A DNA stretch of 39,834 nt, taken from the NCBI GenBank assembly GCA_019693395.1, contig JAAMXP010000453.1, positions 35,631 through 75,464 of the forward strand. Reading direction: 5' to 3'. The position numbers and the translations under genes are program-made. Under the pieces are notes generated by a model. It saw nothing but the letters and a program-made list of their open reading frames with translations, ran no database searches and was not told where the DNA came from. Of the stretch, positions 1 through 10,700 are shown piece after piece (position 1 is the stretch's first letter; every line of letters starts with the position of its first letter). The stretch comes from Ettlia oleoabundans (taxonomy: Eukaryota > Chlorophyta > Chlorophyceae > Chlamydomonadales).

Positions 1-248
1 CTACAGGAGGCTGGACATTGTTGGCTGGATAGCAGGTTGTGTCAAGATAGGTAGAAAGATGGGCGGCTGTGCGGTTGTGCCAGCTGCATGGCAGAGTGGG
101 GGATGCTTACGGCGCTACTGACCCGCATCTTTTGCACCTGCCCGCCTGCCTGCCTGCCTGCTTTGCATGCGCACAACAAGTTCTTCCGTCTGTACCTCCC
201 ATGCCTTGCTCCCCTTGCTACGGCCGTGTTTGTTGCTCGCTGCTGCAG
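1..248 (+). other. Probable COG5 intron with possible upstream exon fragment
   Basis: This stretch precedes the first recognisable COG5 exon and ends in a pyrimidine-rich tract and a tgctgcag acceptor. A ctacag followed by about 29 bases and then gcaggttgtg near positions 7-35 could be the end of an earlier exon, but its translation in any frame does not let me tie it to COG5. The rest carries a CTGC tetranucleotide repeat and reads as intron. Confidence 0.4.
144..161. repeat. (CTGC)n microsatellite in COG5 intron
   Basis: About four and a half copies of a CTGC tetranucleotide lie roughly 90 bases before the acceptor of the COG5 exon at 249. The same motif recurs in other introns of this window. 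Confidence 0.7.
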
Positions 249-2086
249 GCTCTCCTCGGCTGTCCCTGCTGGTGGCGGCCACTGTGGGTCAGGCGCTGGC
301 CGTGATGGCCCAGAAGGCCGAGTACATGGCGGCCAGCGGCCCAGACCTGCGGGCAGTCAGCGGACCCTGCAACGCCTCACAGTTACGCAACATCTCCCTC
401 TGCAACTGCTTGCACGAGGTGCACCGAAGCGTGGTGGGGCTGCTGGGGCGGCTGCCCCCGCCGGCGGCAGAGGTGTTGGCGGCGCCGCTTGCTGACCTGC
501 AGGGGGTGGCACTGGGTGCGGTAGCACCCACCTTCCAGGCTCTGGTGGAAAGTATGGAGGAGCAGCTGATGCAAATGCATGCCACACCAGCCTACGCCGG
601 TCCAGAGCAGCAGGTGTCGGCAACGGGTGCTGCTCCCAGCCGCGGCACGGCTGTCAGCAGTGCCACGTCAGCAGCTGGGGGCTCATCGGCGGCGGCGGCA
701 GTGATAGACACCTCGCCTTATGTTCGTGAGGTGGCGCGTCAGCTGGCTCACTGCCGCCTCGAATATCTCACTAAATTCAACCCCTCACCCGCCTCTCCGG
801 TGCCCTCAGGTGGGGGTTGTGGGATTGTGCCGTGTGAGGGGTGTGAGTTAGCAGCAGGCTTGGGCGGGCATTTGCATCGGGCTTTCTTGTAAAAGTCCCT
901 TGCTCATTGCCTGTCACAGGGCAGTGGATACGCCTGCTCAGGGCTCACTGCGCTGTTGTTCTCTTACGCACGCATGCCCCTGTTTTGCCTCACCTCCCAC
1001 CTGCAGTGGCGCGGTCTCTAGTTGAGCGCATGGTGGCGCGCCTGCTGCTGTTTGCTGTGCGTCACGCCTCCCTGCTGCGCCCGCTGCCCCAGGCCGGCAA
1101 GCTGCAGCTGGCAAAGGTGCGGGTGGGAGGGAGGCAGGGAGGAAGCGCTTGCAAACTTGCCACCCTCTGGAGGCAGCGCCCGCTTCTGCCACCCTGTATG
1201 CATCTCACAATTGACCGCTGTAATGCTACAAGCCACCCCAGTATGGGTAACACACTTGCCATTTCCCCGTTGCTTTTCCACCCGCCTTTCCCATTATTTA
1301 GAATTGCCTAGCCATGTTTCAGGTCAGCCTGTACGTCGACAATGTGGACCCCAACCGCCTCTACTTGGACAAACGGGGTATGTACCCGGGCCGACCCACT
1401 CCTCTTATCCATCCTGTTTATCTATGCTATGCTTCAATGCTGTTCCGCAGGACCTGGCTGAGCTTGAGGCAGCTGTGGGTCAGAGCCTGCTGCCTCTGGA
1501 GCAGCTGGGAGGCCCTGCCCGCACGCTGCGTGCCTTCCGCCGCTTTCTTTTTGTGGACACAGCAGAGGTTGAGGGCAGTCCCCTGCTCAGGGAACTGCCC
1601 AGGCCAGAGGTGCTGCACCACCTCTACTCACGCGCCCCGTCAGCCCTGGAGTCGCCCCACACCCGTAGCGGGTTGACACCTGTGCAGGTGTGTGGAAGCT
1701 GTGCTGCTGACTTGGTTGCTTCCAGTTGGTAGCTAGTTGCTGTAGTTGGGCATTCTGCAAGTGTTGCGTCTCTTTGCGGGAGTGGCTTTGACTGGTGCTG
1801 GTCCCTGTGCCTGAGGCCTTTGGGTGCCTTGCTCCTGCTGTGGCACTTGCCTGCCAGCCACACTTCACTGAATGCTTTGTGCTTGTGCCTGGACCTGCCT
1901 TGAGCGATGCTGCCCCTGCTCTGCCCACCTATCCTGCAGTATTCTTTGTGGCTGGATGGGCACAGCGATGCTGAGACCCTGAAATTCATCCGCACAGCCC
2001 TGGAGGCGTGTGCCGGCAAGGCCAAGGCGGCTGAGGGCTTTGACGCCATCTATCCTTTGATGAAGCGCCTGGCCACAGCCACTTAG
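249..2086 (+). CDS. COG5: Conserved oligomeric Golgi complex subunit 5 (C-terminal part, 5' end outside window)
   Basis: COG5 belongs to lobe B of the COG tethering complex, which captures vesicles for retrograde transport within the Golgi. The visible exons are 249-809, 1007-1116, 1451-1687 and 1940-2086, joined in frame and ending at TAG. They give about 350 C-terminal residues; the N-terminal half lies to the left. As I remember it, the plant COG5 C-terminus aligns along its length: SPRLSLLVAATVGQAL, then GPCNASQLRNISLCN, then VRHASLLRPLPQAGKLQLAK followed directly by DLAELEAAVGQS, LRAFRRFLFVD, LHHLYSRAPSALESP and YSLWLDG, finishing with a YPLM motif near the end. The first listed exon starts in phase 1 after a ctgcag acceptor. 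The intron 1117-1450 contains an exon-like stretch (1323-1377) that is not part of the conserved protein. The neighbour HPt gene is convergent. Confidence 0.9.
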
Positions 2087-3108
2087 CACAACCCTGGTGG
2101 CATCAACCGCCACACTAAGTGGTGGTATCTTGCGGATTTCATTCCCCTGCTGTTGCGCCTGCATTGAACCTTGCAGTCAGCGTGAGCAGCGAAACTGCCT
2201 GCCTGCCAACCCACCTGGGTCTGCTGGGAGCCTCTCAACTGGAAAGTTCATTCTTTGCTGAACTCTTCACTGAATGCTTGTCTCTTGGTTTGCGGCTCTT
2301 AAAGTTTGACGTAAAAGAGTTACACACAAGCAAATAGGTGGGACATGTCGTTAGAGGGAGTTTCAAGGGGGGGGCATCAGGGACATTATCAATGCCTGTA
2401 AGAGAGAGGGTGAAGGTGGGAGTGAGCGGGCACGACGGCAAGGTGGGAGACGCAAGGACAGACGGAGCACAGTGAGTCACATTCGTCGACAGCAGCGGCA
2501 GCAGGTAATCGGTGGGGCGTGGGGGAGCACAGCATGGTTGGGTGGTAGTAGTGCAGCGCGAGAAGGTGTGTCGTGGCGCCGCCACCAATACATGCGAGTG
2601 CTCTGCCTGACTGCGGCGTGCGCTGCGGTAGAAAGAGTGGGAGAAAGCATGACCAAGTGTAAACAAGATGCCGGGGGGCTGCGTCATTCTGGCAGCGCCA
2701 GGGGAGCAGACCAGGTGGTTCAACCGCCCGGGCCAGGGACAAGGGGCATGATAGAGAGGCTCAGCTATTGAGGGGAGGCGAATGGCGGGAGTCAAGCGCC
2801 TGATCACTCTTCAGCCTGGTAGGACAAAGGGACCTCTTTTAGAGGGAATGAAAGGGGAGGGGAGGGGTGGAACAAGGTACAGGCGTGTGGGCACATCCGG
2901 TTGTTGCTCGTGGTAGAAGCGTGATTTGCTCCTGGTTCATTCGTTTGTTGTAAGTGGGGGGGCAGTGTGGCAGGTGCACCAAGGCAGAAGGCAGCCTGGC
3001 AGGACCAGCAGGGCTCAGTGCCGGATAATCGCAGTCCAGCAGCCAGAGAGCCTCAAGCACGACCGCTGCAGTGACGCCCAAAAGCAGGCAGGTAGGCAGG
3101 CAAGTGGG
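2087..3108. other. Convergent spacer holding the 3' UTRs of COG5 and the HPt gene
   Basis: No coding exon could be supported here: the open frames lack splice-consistent partners and show no family resemblance. Both flanking genes end into this 1 kb spacer, so it should hold both 3' UTRs. A TGTAA lies at 2397-2401 on the plus strand. A reverse-complement copy (TTACA) at 2320-2324 could serve the minus-strand gene only with a very long 3' UTR. A short GCAGGCAGG repeat lies at 3084-3102, just after the HPt stop. Confidence 0.5.
2397..2401 (+). promoter_or_regulatory. Candidate TGTAA polyadenylation signal for COG5
   Basis: TGTAA is the common chlorophyte polyadenylation signal. This copy lies about 310 bases after the COG5 stop, a normal 3' UTR length for such algae. 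A five-base motif is expected by chance about once per kilobase, so the call is weak. Confidence 0.3.
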
Positions 3109-4060
3109 TTATCGCCCGCCTGCCTGCTTGCGTTGATTTTCAAGGGCCATGAATTGCTCCAAGCGCGCCTTGAGCACAGCGAAACTGTTTCGCAAATGCT
3201 CAACCAGCTGCTGGCATGCGGGCTGGTTGTGGGCGTGGCAGGCGTCCCGTAGCTGGACACACAGGGTGGCCATGGTGTGGGCGCCAAAGCTGGCGCTGCT
3301 GCCCTTGAACTGGTGCACGAGTGCATCGATCTGCATGCGGCAGGGGAAGGAGGGAGCGGGAAGCAGTTTAAGTGGCATCAGGCAGAGCCCACAATGGCAT
3401 GTTGGTCCAGCTATAATAGGAAGAACAAGTGAGCCAGGTGTGTTGCCCATGCTCGCAGGCTGGGAAAGCAACGCTACTGCGCAAAGATGCCTAGCTGCGT
3501 GCCGGACACAATCTGCACATAAACCACTCCTGATGAAAAATGTGGGGTGATACCTGGCAAACAGACCTGTCCGTAGTTGGGCACGGGTTCTTGCAGCTTC
3601 TGCTGCAGCGTGTCGATCTTGGCTGCACTGTCCTCAAAGTAAAGCTCCACCACTTCGGACACAAAGTCGGGGTTGCTTTCATCCTGCAGTTGATGCAAGG
3701 GCGTGCGTGCTTGTGTGTGGCATATCAGGCAGCAGGGCAGGCATACAGGCCAGCATTGACAGAACCCTAACGTGCATGCCTCGCCTGGGCAAATTGCTGC
3801 ATATTGGCGCTCTGCAAGCTGCTCTAAAGCTAAGCAGAGGCAATTAAGGCAGCCTGGCAGGGATGGCGGCAACCCGGAGCCAGCAACCTGGTGGAGGCCG
3901 CATGCATTGACCCATGCATGCTGCCTTGTCTCTTGAATTTAACTGAGCCTGTCACCTGCAATTGTATCAGTTGCAAGAATTGGTCATCCAGCAGGCCCTC
4001 CTGCACTGATTGCGCCAACAGTTGCTGTATCGCCTGAGCAGCGGCGGCAGCGGGGTCCAT
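3109..4060 (-). CDS. Histidine-containing phosphotransfer protein (HPt/AHP type)
   Basis: Phosphorelay carrier that accepts a phosphate from the receiver domain of a hybrid histidine kinase and passes it to response regulators, as AHP proteins do in plant cytokinin-type signalling. Exons on the minus strand are 4060-3956, 3683-3567 and 3330-3109, all in phase 0, giving 147 residues, the usual AHP length of about 150. The sequence follows plant AHPs closely: LLDDQFLQLIQLQ at the end of exon 1, then DESNPDFVSEVVELYFEDS, and the active-site motif HQFKGSSASFGA with phospho-acceptor His80. The conserved Lys and Gly follow the His, so it looks active rather than a pseudo-HPt. It has no signal or transit peptide and should be cytosolic/nuclear. 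The ATG at 4060 opens a short Ala/Gln-rich N-terminus. The ORF is short but its three exons match the family end to end. Confidence 0.94.
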
Positions 4061-4836
4061 GGGGATGGCCGCCCGCGCGAGCTATGCTTGCTGGATGACT
4101 CTCCGACCGCTCCTGCGCCTCCAGTTGAGGACGTGTGCCCCGGTGCACACGCCTCCACACCCCTAGGACAGACCCGCCGGTCGGACACTGGACGGCGCAG
4201 GCTAGCCTCCGAAGCTTGGAAGAATTAAATAAGTTTGGATTAGAGCTACAGGATGTAGGTCCTGCAAGGTCTCACTTGATTGATATCTGGGGAGATTTCG
4301 TCAGAACAGCGGGAAGAAGGTGTCAGCGTTTGCGCCGACAGCCCCGCTGATTTACTCCACCAAACAGTGCCTATCTGAGACAATATCCTAGTGCAACTGA
4401 TACCAACAAAATTTAGCGCGCTGGATGAAGCGGCAGCCCGTCCTCAGCGCGCGCGCTTGCGTCAACCCAGCTCCCTAGCCAGTTACAGCTTGGTATGTGG
4501 CAGGCAGAAATGTACGCAGCACACTCTGTCCGCGGCTGAGGGGTCAGGCGCCGGAATGTTGGAGAAGTGCCGCTAGCGGCACTCCTGGTTGTGTCAGAAT
4601 ATCAATCAGTATCAGGTCTTGGAGGGAGGTTTACAATATGTGCAGCCCAAGGGTCCCAAAGGAGATATGAATCTCATGTTCAACATTAACAGTGGCTCAA
4701 GTCGCGCTTTGATACATCCACACGGAGGCGATGCGGGCGCATGCATTACAACTGCTTACTTTGCATCACGGCAGCATCCACATCCACGCCTTTGCAATCA
4801 CATGCCTAGCCTGTTCTGGCCAACGAAATCCTTCTT
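4061..4836. other. Spacer: HPt promoter side and FAS1 gene 3' UTR
   Basis: No coding exon is supportable. Both flanking genes run on the minus strand, so the left part should hold the HPt promoter and 5' UTR and the right part the 3' UTR of the secreted FAS1-like gene. Minus-strand TGTAA copies (TTACA on plus) occur at 4746-4750, 4631-4635 and 4483-4487. A perfect 18-base palindrome sits at 4566-4583. No obvious TATA element decides a start. Confidence 0.45.
4631..4635 (-). promoter_or_regulatory. Candidate TGTAA polyadenylation signal for the FAS1-like gene
   Basis: The minus-strand TGTAA lies about 200 bases beyond the stop at 4837. Copies at 4746-4750 and 4483-4487 are alternatives. Confidence 0.3.
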
Positions 4837-6845
4837 TCAGTATACGCCTTCCACCTTGTCCACATCATGGATCACGTGCACTACACTGCCACCGGCCTTA
4901 AGGTTGACCTGGCCAGGCCTAGGGGACAGCTGCATGTCAGGGGAGTGGACAGATGCAAGAAAAGCGCAAAATTTCAATACTGCAGTGGGTGCCGTGCCAG
5001 TGAATTGACTGGAAATATTTCTGACAAAGACTTGCATAAATACATTCTATCATCTACCGTACCCCCTCAACCCACCCCACCCACACAGTGCCGGCCCCAA
5101 GCCAGCTTCCTACGCACCTCTCCGACGTAGATGAAGCCCACGATTTCGTAGTCGCCAGCTGCATCAGTGCGGAGCTGCAGGAAGGGCACAAAGTTGGGGC
5201 AGGCTCATGCAACAAGCGATGGGTTCATTGGCATGCCCCCCAGTCCTCGCGTTGATGACTGTTGCCCAAATGCAGCATGCAATTTCCACGAGTGTTCCTG
5301 AACAGGCAGGCAGGCAGGCTTACATGAAGGACATTGGGCTTGCCATTCTGGACAAGAACAGTGTCAACTGGGATTCCGGCCTGAGGGTAGGGCGGCCTGC
5401 ATAGACAGTTGAGAAGTGCGTCCAGCTGACGTCAGCATTTGGGGGACAGCAAACCCAGACGTGTGCCCAGCCATTTGCACGAGTGTGGCCACGTTGACGA
5501 GGTGAAAGCCACGCTGTGAATCCCGCAACCATACCAGCAGCCTATTGACTGCCATGCTGAGCTTCACTGCCATTCTGCACCGGCCCACCACCCATTCCCA
5601 CCCCTCGTGTGCTGACCAGCACTGGCGCCGCCTCACCAGAAAGCAGTGGTGTGTGGTGCTTGCAGCTGGTGGTTCTGCATACGACCAGGCCAGGGGGTGG
5701 CACGTGGGCAGGTGTTGCATACCGATTTGGCATACGGTTGCGATACCCTCTGCCTATTTGTATTAGTGGCACCAGGGATACACCCAACAAGACCTACTGG
5801 GCAGCAATGATGATCAAAGCAGCCTGCCCGTTCATCCCTGCACCCTGCACTCCCAGCCACGCATCTGTTTATCATCCATCCTGCCACCTGCCTTCCTCCC
5901 CACTATAGCCAACCACCCACCAGCAAGATCTGCTCGACCAGGGGGGTGTTCATGAAGAGGGCGTCGACGGAGTGGTAGTTGTAATGCCTGGCCAGGTCCA
6001 GCCAGGCCTCGTCTGCAGTTACAAGGCCAGGGACCCGGGTCAGCATCAGGTCTCGGGTGATTAAGGGTTCAAACAGGGATTGGGTCCCAATCAGGAACAC
6101 TACGTGGTGTTTTAGTCATGGGATAGGGACATCATGCGACCCAGCAGGGCGACAGCAGTGGCGGCCAGGCTCACTGTCCATGGCAAAGAAGGTCCTTTTC
6201 AGGGAGCCGTTCATCATGCTCTTCTCCAGGTTTGTGATCTGAAAAGGGGGAAAACGCGAGAGACGGAGAAATCGAGTTCGGGGCAGGATGATGTTTGACA
6301 ACTGTGGCAGTTGAGGCAGCTATTACTAAGGGATAAGATGCCCACCCGAGCACAGCGCGCTGCTGCGCAACTCCCCCGGCAGTATGCGGACCTCATGCCC
6401 ACCCAGCAAGGCAGCCGCACCTCCAATGCTGTGCGGGTGTACTCCGTGACGCTACCCAGTTTCACCAGAGCGTCCCAAATGTTGTCTGAATACATCGGCA
6501 AAGCGGCCACGTTGTCTTCCTCAGCACGAGCACCTGCACCAACGGGGGAAGCCAGGCGCAGGGGCGGGCGGCGGCAAGCCAAACTGGGCAGATACCGTAT
6601 GTGCAACTGAAGTTGCACGAACAGTGTGATTACGCATGTATCTCGAGCAGTTGTACGGGGGGGCACCGGAGCAAACAAGCCCCGGGACGCGGGACGAGCG
6701 GGCCGGATGCATCTCCGGCGGGTGCGATATCAGCCGGTTCCAGCGCTTGCAGGGTGGATCCTGCATGCAAAACTTCTGGAAATCCGCACCCACCTGCAAG
6801 TGCTAGCAGAGCCAGCACAGCGGTGCACAACATGCGGACTGCCAT
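4837..6845 (-). CDS. Secreted single-domain fasciclin (FAS1)-like protein
   Basis: Seven exons close in frame: 6845-6794, 6533-6421, 6238-6175, 6012-5921, 5380-5324, 5174-5118 and 4908-4837, giving 168 residues. The N-terminus MAVRMLCTAVLALLALAG is a typical signal peptide with likely cleavage near Ala17-Ala19, so the product is secreted or enters the endomembrane system. The rest has the length and landmarks of one FAS1 domain: NIWDALVKLGSVTEYTRTAL (start helix), RTFFAMDNEAWLDLAR where FAS1 proteins have a TVFAPTDEAF-like motif, and GGSVVHVIHDVDKV where they have NGVVHVIDxVL. FAS1 domains mediate cell-surface and cell-wall adhesion. The conserved His after the first block appears as ARHYNYH, and no GPI tail or proline-rich linker is visible. 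Two exons are only 57 nt. The family call rests on motif memory, not a search; an unrelated small secreted protein is the alternative. Confidence 0.72.
5303..5320. repeat. (GGCA)n microsatellite beside a splice donor
   Basis: Four or so GGCA units lie in the FAS1-like gene intron, directly beside the donor of the exon ending at 5324 (minus-strand gtaagcctgcctgcc). It resembles the repeat next to a donor in the acetyl-CoA synthetase gene. Confidence 0.6.
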
Positions 6846-7724
6846 ATTTATGTTCCGTTCGCCCCGGTTCCGCAATGAACAACAGGAGTTGATGTTGAGA
6901 CAGCTAATAATGGAGTACGTGTGTGTATCCGGTCGGGGTCGCGCGGGATGAAATGCAGGGCTGCTCAGCAGCACAGCATGCGCCAGCTGGCACAGGACTT
7001 TCTGCCGCTTGCCTACTGGTGCAGTGGCCGGGCAGCAAGCCCGGTAGAATAAGCCAGAACTCAGGGCGGTGGTACTGCAACATGGCCTCGCAGCGCTGTC
7101 AATTTAGTTGTTACTTCAGTATCACTGGCTGGACAAGTGCTAGCAGTGCAAGCAGCATGACATAGCATTGAATGCAAGTGATCTGATAGATATAGAGGAC
7201 CGTCCTGGCAGCGACAAGGAACCAATAATGAGAATGAGTACAGATTAGGTGTGCATGCAAGCTCGAGGAGTGCAGAGACACATGAATAGGAGATGGAGCA
7301 AGTGATGTGCGCAGTAAAGGTGGTGCAGTTATGATTAGTGGTGCCTGTCAGGAACGTGCACAGAGATACATACGAGAGAAGATGGATCATAAATGCGGCA
7401 AGTGACGGCAAAAGCAAGCAACAGAATGCAGCAGTGCAGTGTCATGGAAGCAAGCAAAGGCTGCAGGTTGCAAGCCGTCAACCAGGTGGTGTGACGCCAC
7501 ACTAGGAGAATTTGCTGGCGCAACAAAAGGGAGCGATCTTGAAAGATCATGAGTCAGTCGAGCCAGCCAGCTTGTGGGTCCGCTAACCTGAACTTTAAAC
7601 TGACCTTCCAGCTGAGAGCGGGGTGTCATGGCTTGGCTACCAGCACTCGAACCGGGCTGGCTGCGCAGGTGCGTAGCCGAGGCTGGAAGCTGGTTCAGGA
7701 TTGACCAGCGGTTGGCCATCTATC
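6846..7724. other. Spacer: FAS1 gene promoter side and acetyl-CoA synthetase 3' UTR
   Basis: About 880 bases between two minus-strand genes. The open frames here give no recognisable protein and no splice-consistent chain. It should hold the 5' UTR and promoter of the FAS1-like gene on the left and the 3' UTR of acetyl-CoA synthetase on the right. I found no minus-strand TGTAA in it, so the polyadenylation site of the synthetase is not identified. Confidence 0.4.
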
Positions 7725-10700
7725 TCACTTGCCACGCAATTCTATCAACGTCTGCACCACACTAGGGTCTGCCAGTGTGGATGTGTCTCCCAGCTGATCC
7801 TCCTCAAAGGCAGCAATCTTGCGCAGCACGCGTCGCATGATCTTGCCAGACCGCGTCTTGGGCAGTCCGGGAGCCCAGTGGATGACATCAGGTGCGGCAA
7901 AGGCGCCAATCTGCTCCCGCACGGACATCACCAACTCTTTCCGCAGCTCTTCGCTACTCTCCACATCCTGGGCGGAAGGGAAAACGGCACAAGGCATAGG
8001 AGCGTTGACAAAGGAGGATTGCACAAGAGAAGCCACGTGGCCGGTGCCATGCAATTGCGGCGCAGGCCCGCCCATATGAGAGTTCTCAAGCTGGCACATG
8101 CTTCTTGTGCTGCCCTTATCAGTGTGTCTCTGTGCGTCCAGCAGCATGCATGACCTGTTGCCCTGCGGTATATCTCACCTCTAAAAGGGTCACATACGCC
8201 CATATGCCCTGGCCTTTGACTGGGTGCTCATAGCCCACCACTGCTGCCTCAGCACATTTAGGGTGAGCCACCAGTGCGCTTTCCACCTCTGCCGTGCCGA
8301 TGCGGTGGCCGCTCACGTTGATCACATCGTCCACACGGCCTGCAGCTCCCAGAAGCGGTGGCAGTGGGCTGTATTGAAAACAGGGTGAGAAAGGGCAAAC
8401 ACGAGGACGCAAGGGGCAAACAGCCTGCTAGTTCCTGCAGGCTGGTGGGTACGCTCCAAGCAGGGAAGGAACCAATGATTGTGACAAATGCGCACGGCTG
8501 CTCTCCAGCTGCAAATATGTCCTTTGTCGGGTTTTGGTGCCCCACAGCACACCGCAGAGCAGCCAGTTTAACCCCAACCCAGCCCATGGCCGACACACAG
8601 AGCACACCACCTGTGATCCAGTAGTAACCATCGGCATCTCGCCGTGCGCCGTCCCCACTAAAGTAGTAGCCAGGGAAGGGCGCAAAATAGGTAGTCTCAT
8701 ATCGTTCATGATCGCCATACACTGCACCACAGGGCAGAACGCAACACCGCAGCACTGCTGGCCCAAAGGACGTGTGCGCTGCTGCATGGCCAGACCGCAG
8801 CCAGTGCAATAATTGCAAAATAAGCATGGCTCAGCATAGCTGCCCCACAGAGCACGACAATGACACTGAAGCAAGGATGAAAAAGCCAGCGGCTGAGCTA
8901 AGGCCTGCAAATATGACACTGCCTCACAAGGGTCCTTCAAGCATGGCTTGCCTGTGCGGATGTTTGAGGGCCAGGACTGGGCAATGCACAGGTAGCCCTC
9001 TGCCTGGCCTGCGGAGCGAAGAGGCACATTTGCAGACGGAGGGTGCAGGGCAAAGTCCAGCGTGTCAAAGCAACACATCAGGAAAGCGCCAATAGGGGCA
9101 TACTGTTCCCAGACTGCTGAGCATCGTCCCAGTGGCTCCTCTGCTATCTCATGGAGGTTCTACAGCAGTCAAGGCGGAAGGTTCCAGAGCACCCATCGCC
9201 GCAGGGCTTACCCTCAAGCTCCTGCCCGTTCTCGTCCACCAGCGCAGGCTTGACACCAAAGAACGGCAGTGTGGCTGCAGGGGCAATTTGTAAACAAAGG
9301 GTTAAGACAGGAGCCAGCGGAAGGTGGCATCGCAACTGCGACAGCTTTTGGGGTTGAGGTCTCAGATGTAGTGGCTTGAAGGGAGTAAATGTTGGCTGTG
9401 CCACCACACTAAACCCCAGGACGTGCAGTTGAGGCAACTAAAAACACATACCGTATGCTGCTTACCTGATCCTGGCTTCTCAGGCCAGGCACCCGGCAGC
9501 GGTGTGATCATGTGACCAGCTGTCTCTGTCTGCCACCAAGTGTCGACAATGGGGCACCGTCCACCACCCACAACCTGCGGGATGCGCAAGGATGTCGGTG
9601 AGCATGCAAGGCAGGGCAATCTGCAGAGCGATCTGCAGCAATGCCAGCCTTCCCACCCACTCCAGACAGCCAGGTAGCCCCCTTCGCTTAGCCAGCCGGC
9701 ATCGAATTGCGCAGCATCTGATCCGCCAGCACCCTGCCCACCTCGTGATACCTGCACAGGAAAAGGAGATGGGACGGGCAGAATTGCAACGTCAACATGC
9801 TGATGGAACCAGGCAGACAGCTGGCAAAAATACGACACGCGTGTCAAGCCCAAAATGAATGTCACCTGCCGCACAAACGGCGCAGAAGTAAGCCAAGCAT
9901 TGCAGCAGGACGTACTTTAACCAGTCTTTGCCAGCCCAACAAGCACCCCAGCTCAACCAGTCGCCAGCTGGATTGTTGGAAATTGGAGCACCAGCCCCCT
10001 TCTTTCTGGCTGCCTACCCACCAGCGCCAGGCCTCAGGGTTGATTGGCTCTCCCACGCTGCCCAGAATACGCAGGCTGCTGCGGTTGTACTTCTTCACCC
10101 AGTCGTCCCCGGACCGCATGAGGGAGCGGATTGCGGTTGGGGCAGTGTAGAACTGCGTAACACCACAGTGGCATGGGAGGGCATAGTGCAGTGAGACATG
10201 CGAGCAGAAGCCAGGTAGTGCTTTGTAGCCACCAAATCAATGGATCAAGGCGGGTACGCCACCTATGTGTGGGATCAGAGCGGACAGGAGGAGCTGCAGC
10301 AAGGGCGACGGATGAGCTGTCAACAGACCAGCGCAAGGGCCAAGCCAAGCACCGCTTGTCAGCGCTGTAACTCCCACCTGGGTGACTTGGTACTTGTCAA
10401 TTACTTCCCAGCAGCGCCCAGGGTTGGGGTGGGTGGGCACACCCTCAAACACCACCTGGGTGGCGCGGTTCAGCAGCGGGCCGTAAGCCAAGTAGCTGTG
10501 GCCTGCAGGTGCACCCAGCAGAACCACATGCATACATTGATTCAGGCGGGAAGGAATACGCGTTGTTGACTGGGAGAGAGCCAACAGGTGGATGGCGAGA
10601 GATTTCTGCAGATACTACCAGGCACGGTGCTACCAGTACTAGGTGTGAACATCAGTCGCAAAAGCTGCTGCGCATCCAGCTTGCCGCCCCCTACATACCC

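Noticed and set aside
144..161. CRISPR-like or mobile-element interpretation of the scattered CTGC repeats
   Set aside because: They are simple tetranucleotide microsatellites without spacers, terminal inverted repeats or associated genes.
2235..2807. 190-codon minus-strand open frame between COG5 and HPt
   Set aside because: Composition (runs of Pro, Thr, Ser, Cys, Leu) is that of random G+C-rich DNA, there is no signature, and it lies in the expected 3' UTR zone.
6625..6777. Extra exon of the FAS1-like gene (GSTLQALEPADIAPAGD...)
   Set aside because: It has an acceptor in matching phase, but it runs to a stop without a usable donor, and direct joining of the first exon to 6533 already gives a clean signal peptide and domain start.
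9862..10119. Reading on through acetyl-CoA synthetase exon 12 without splicing
   Set aside because: The continued frame (WWVGSQKE...) departs from the family; splicing at 10022 to the 10-nt microexon restores the conserved sequence.
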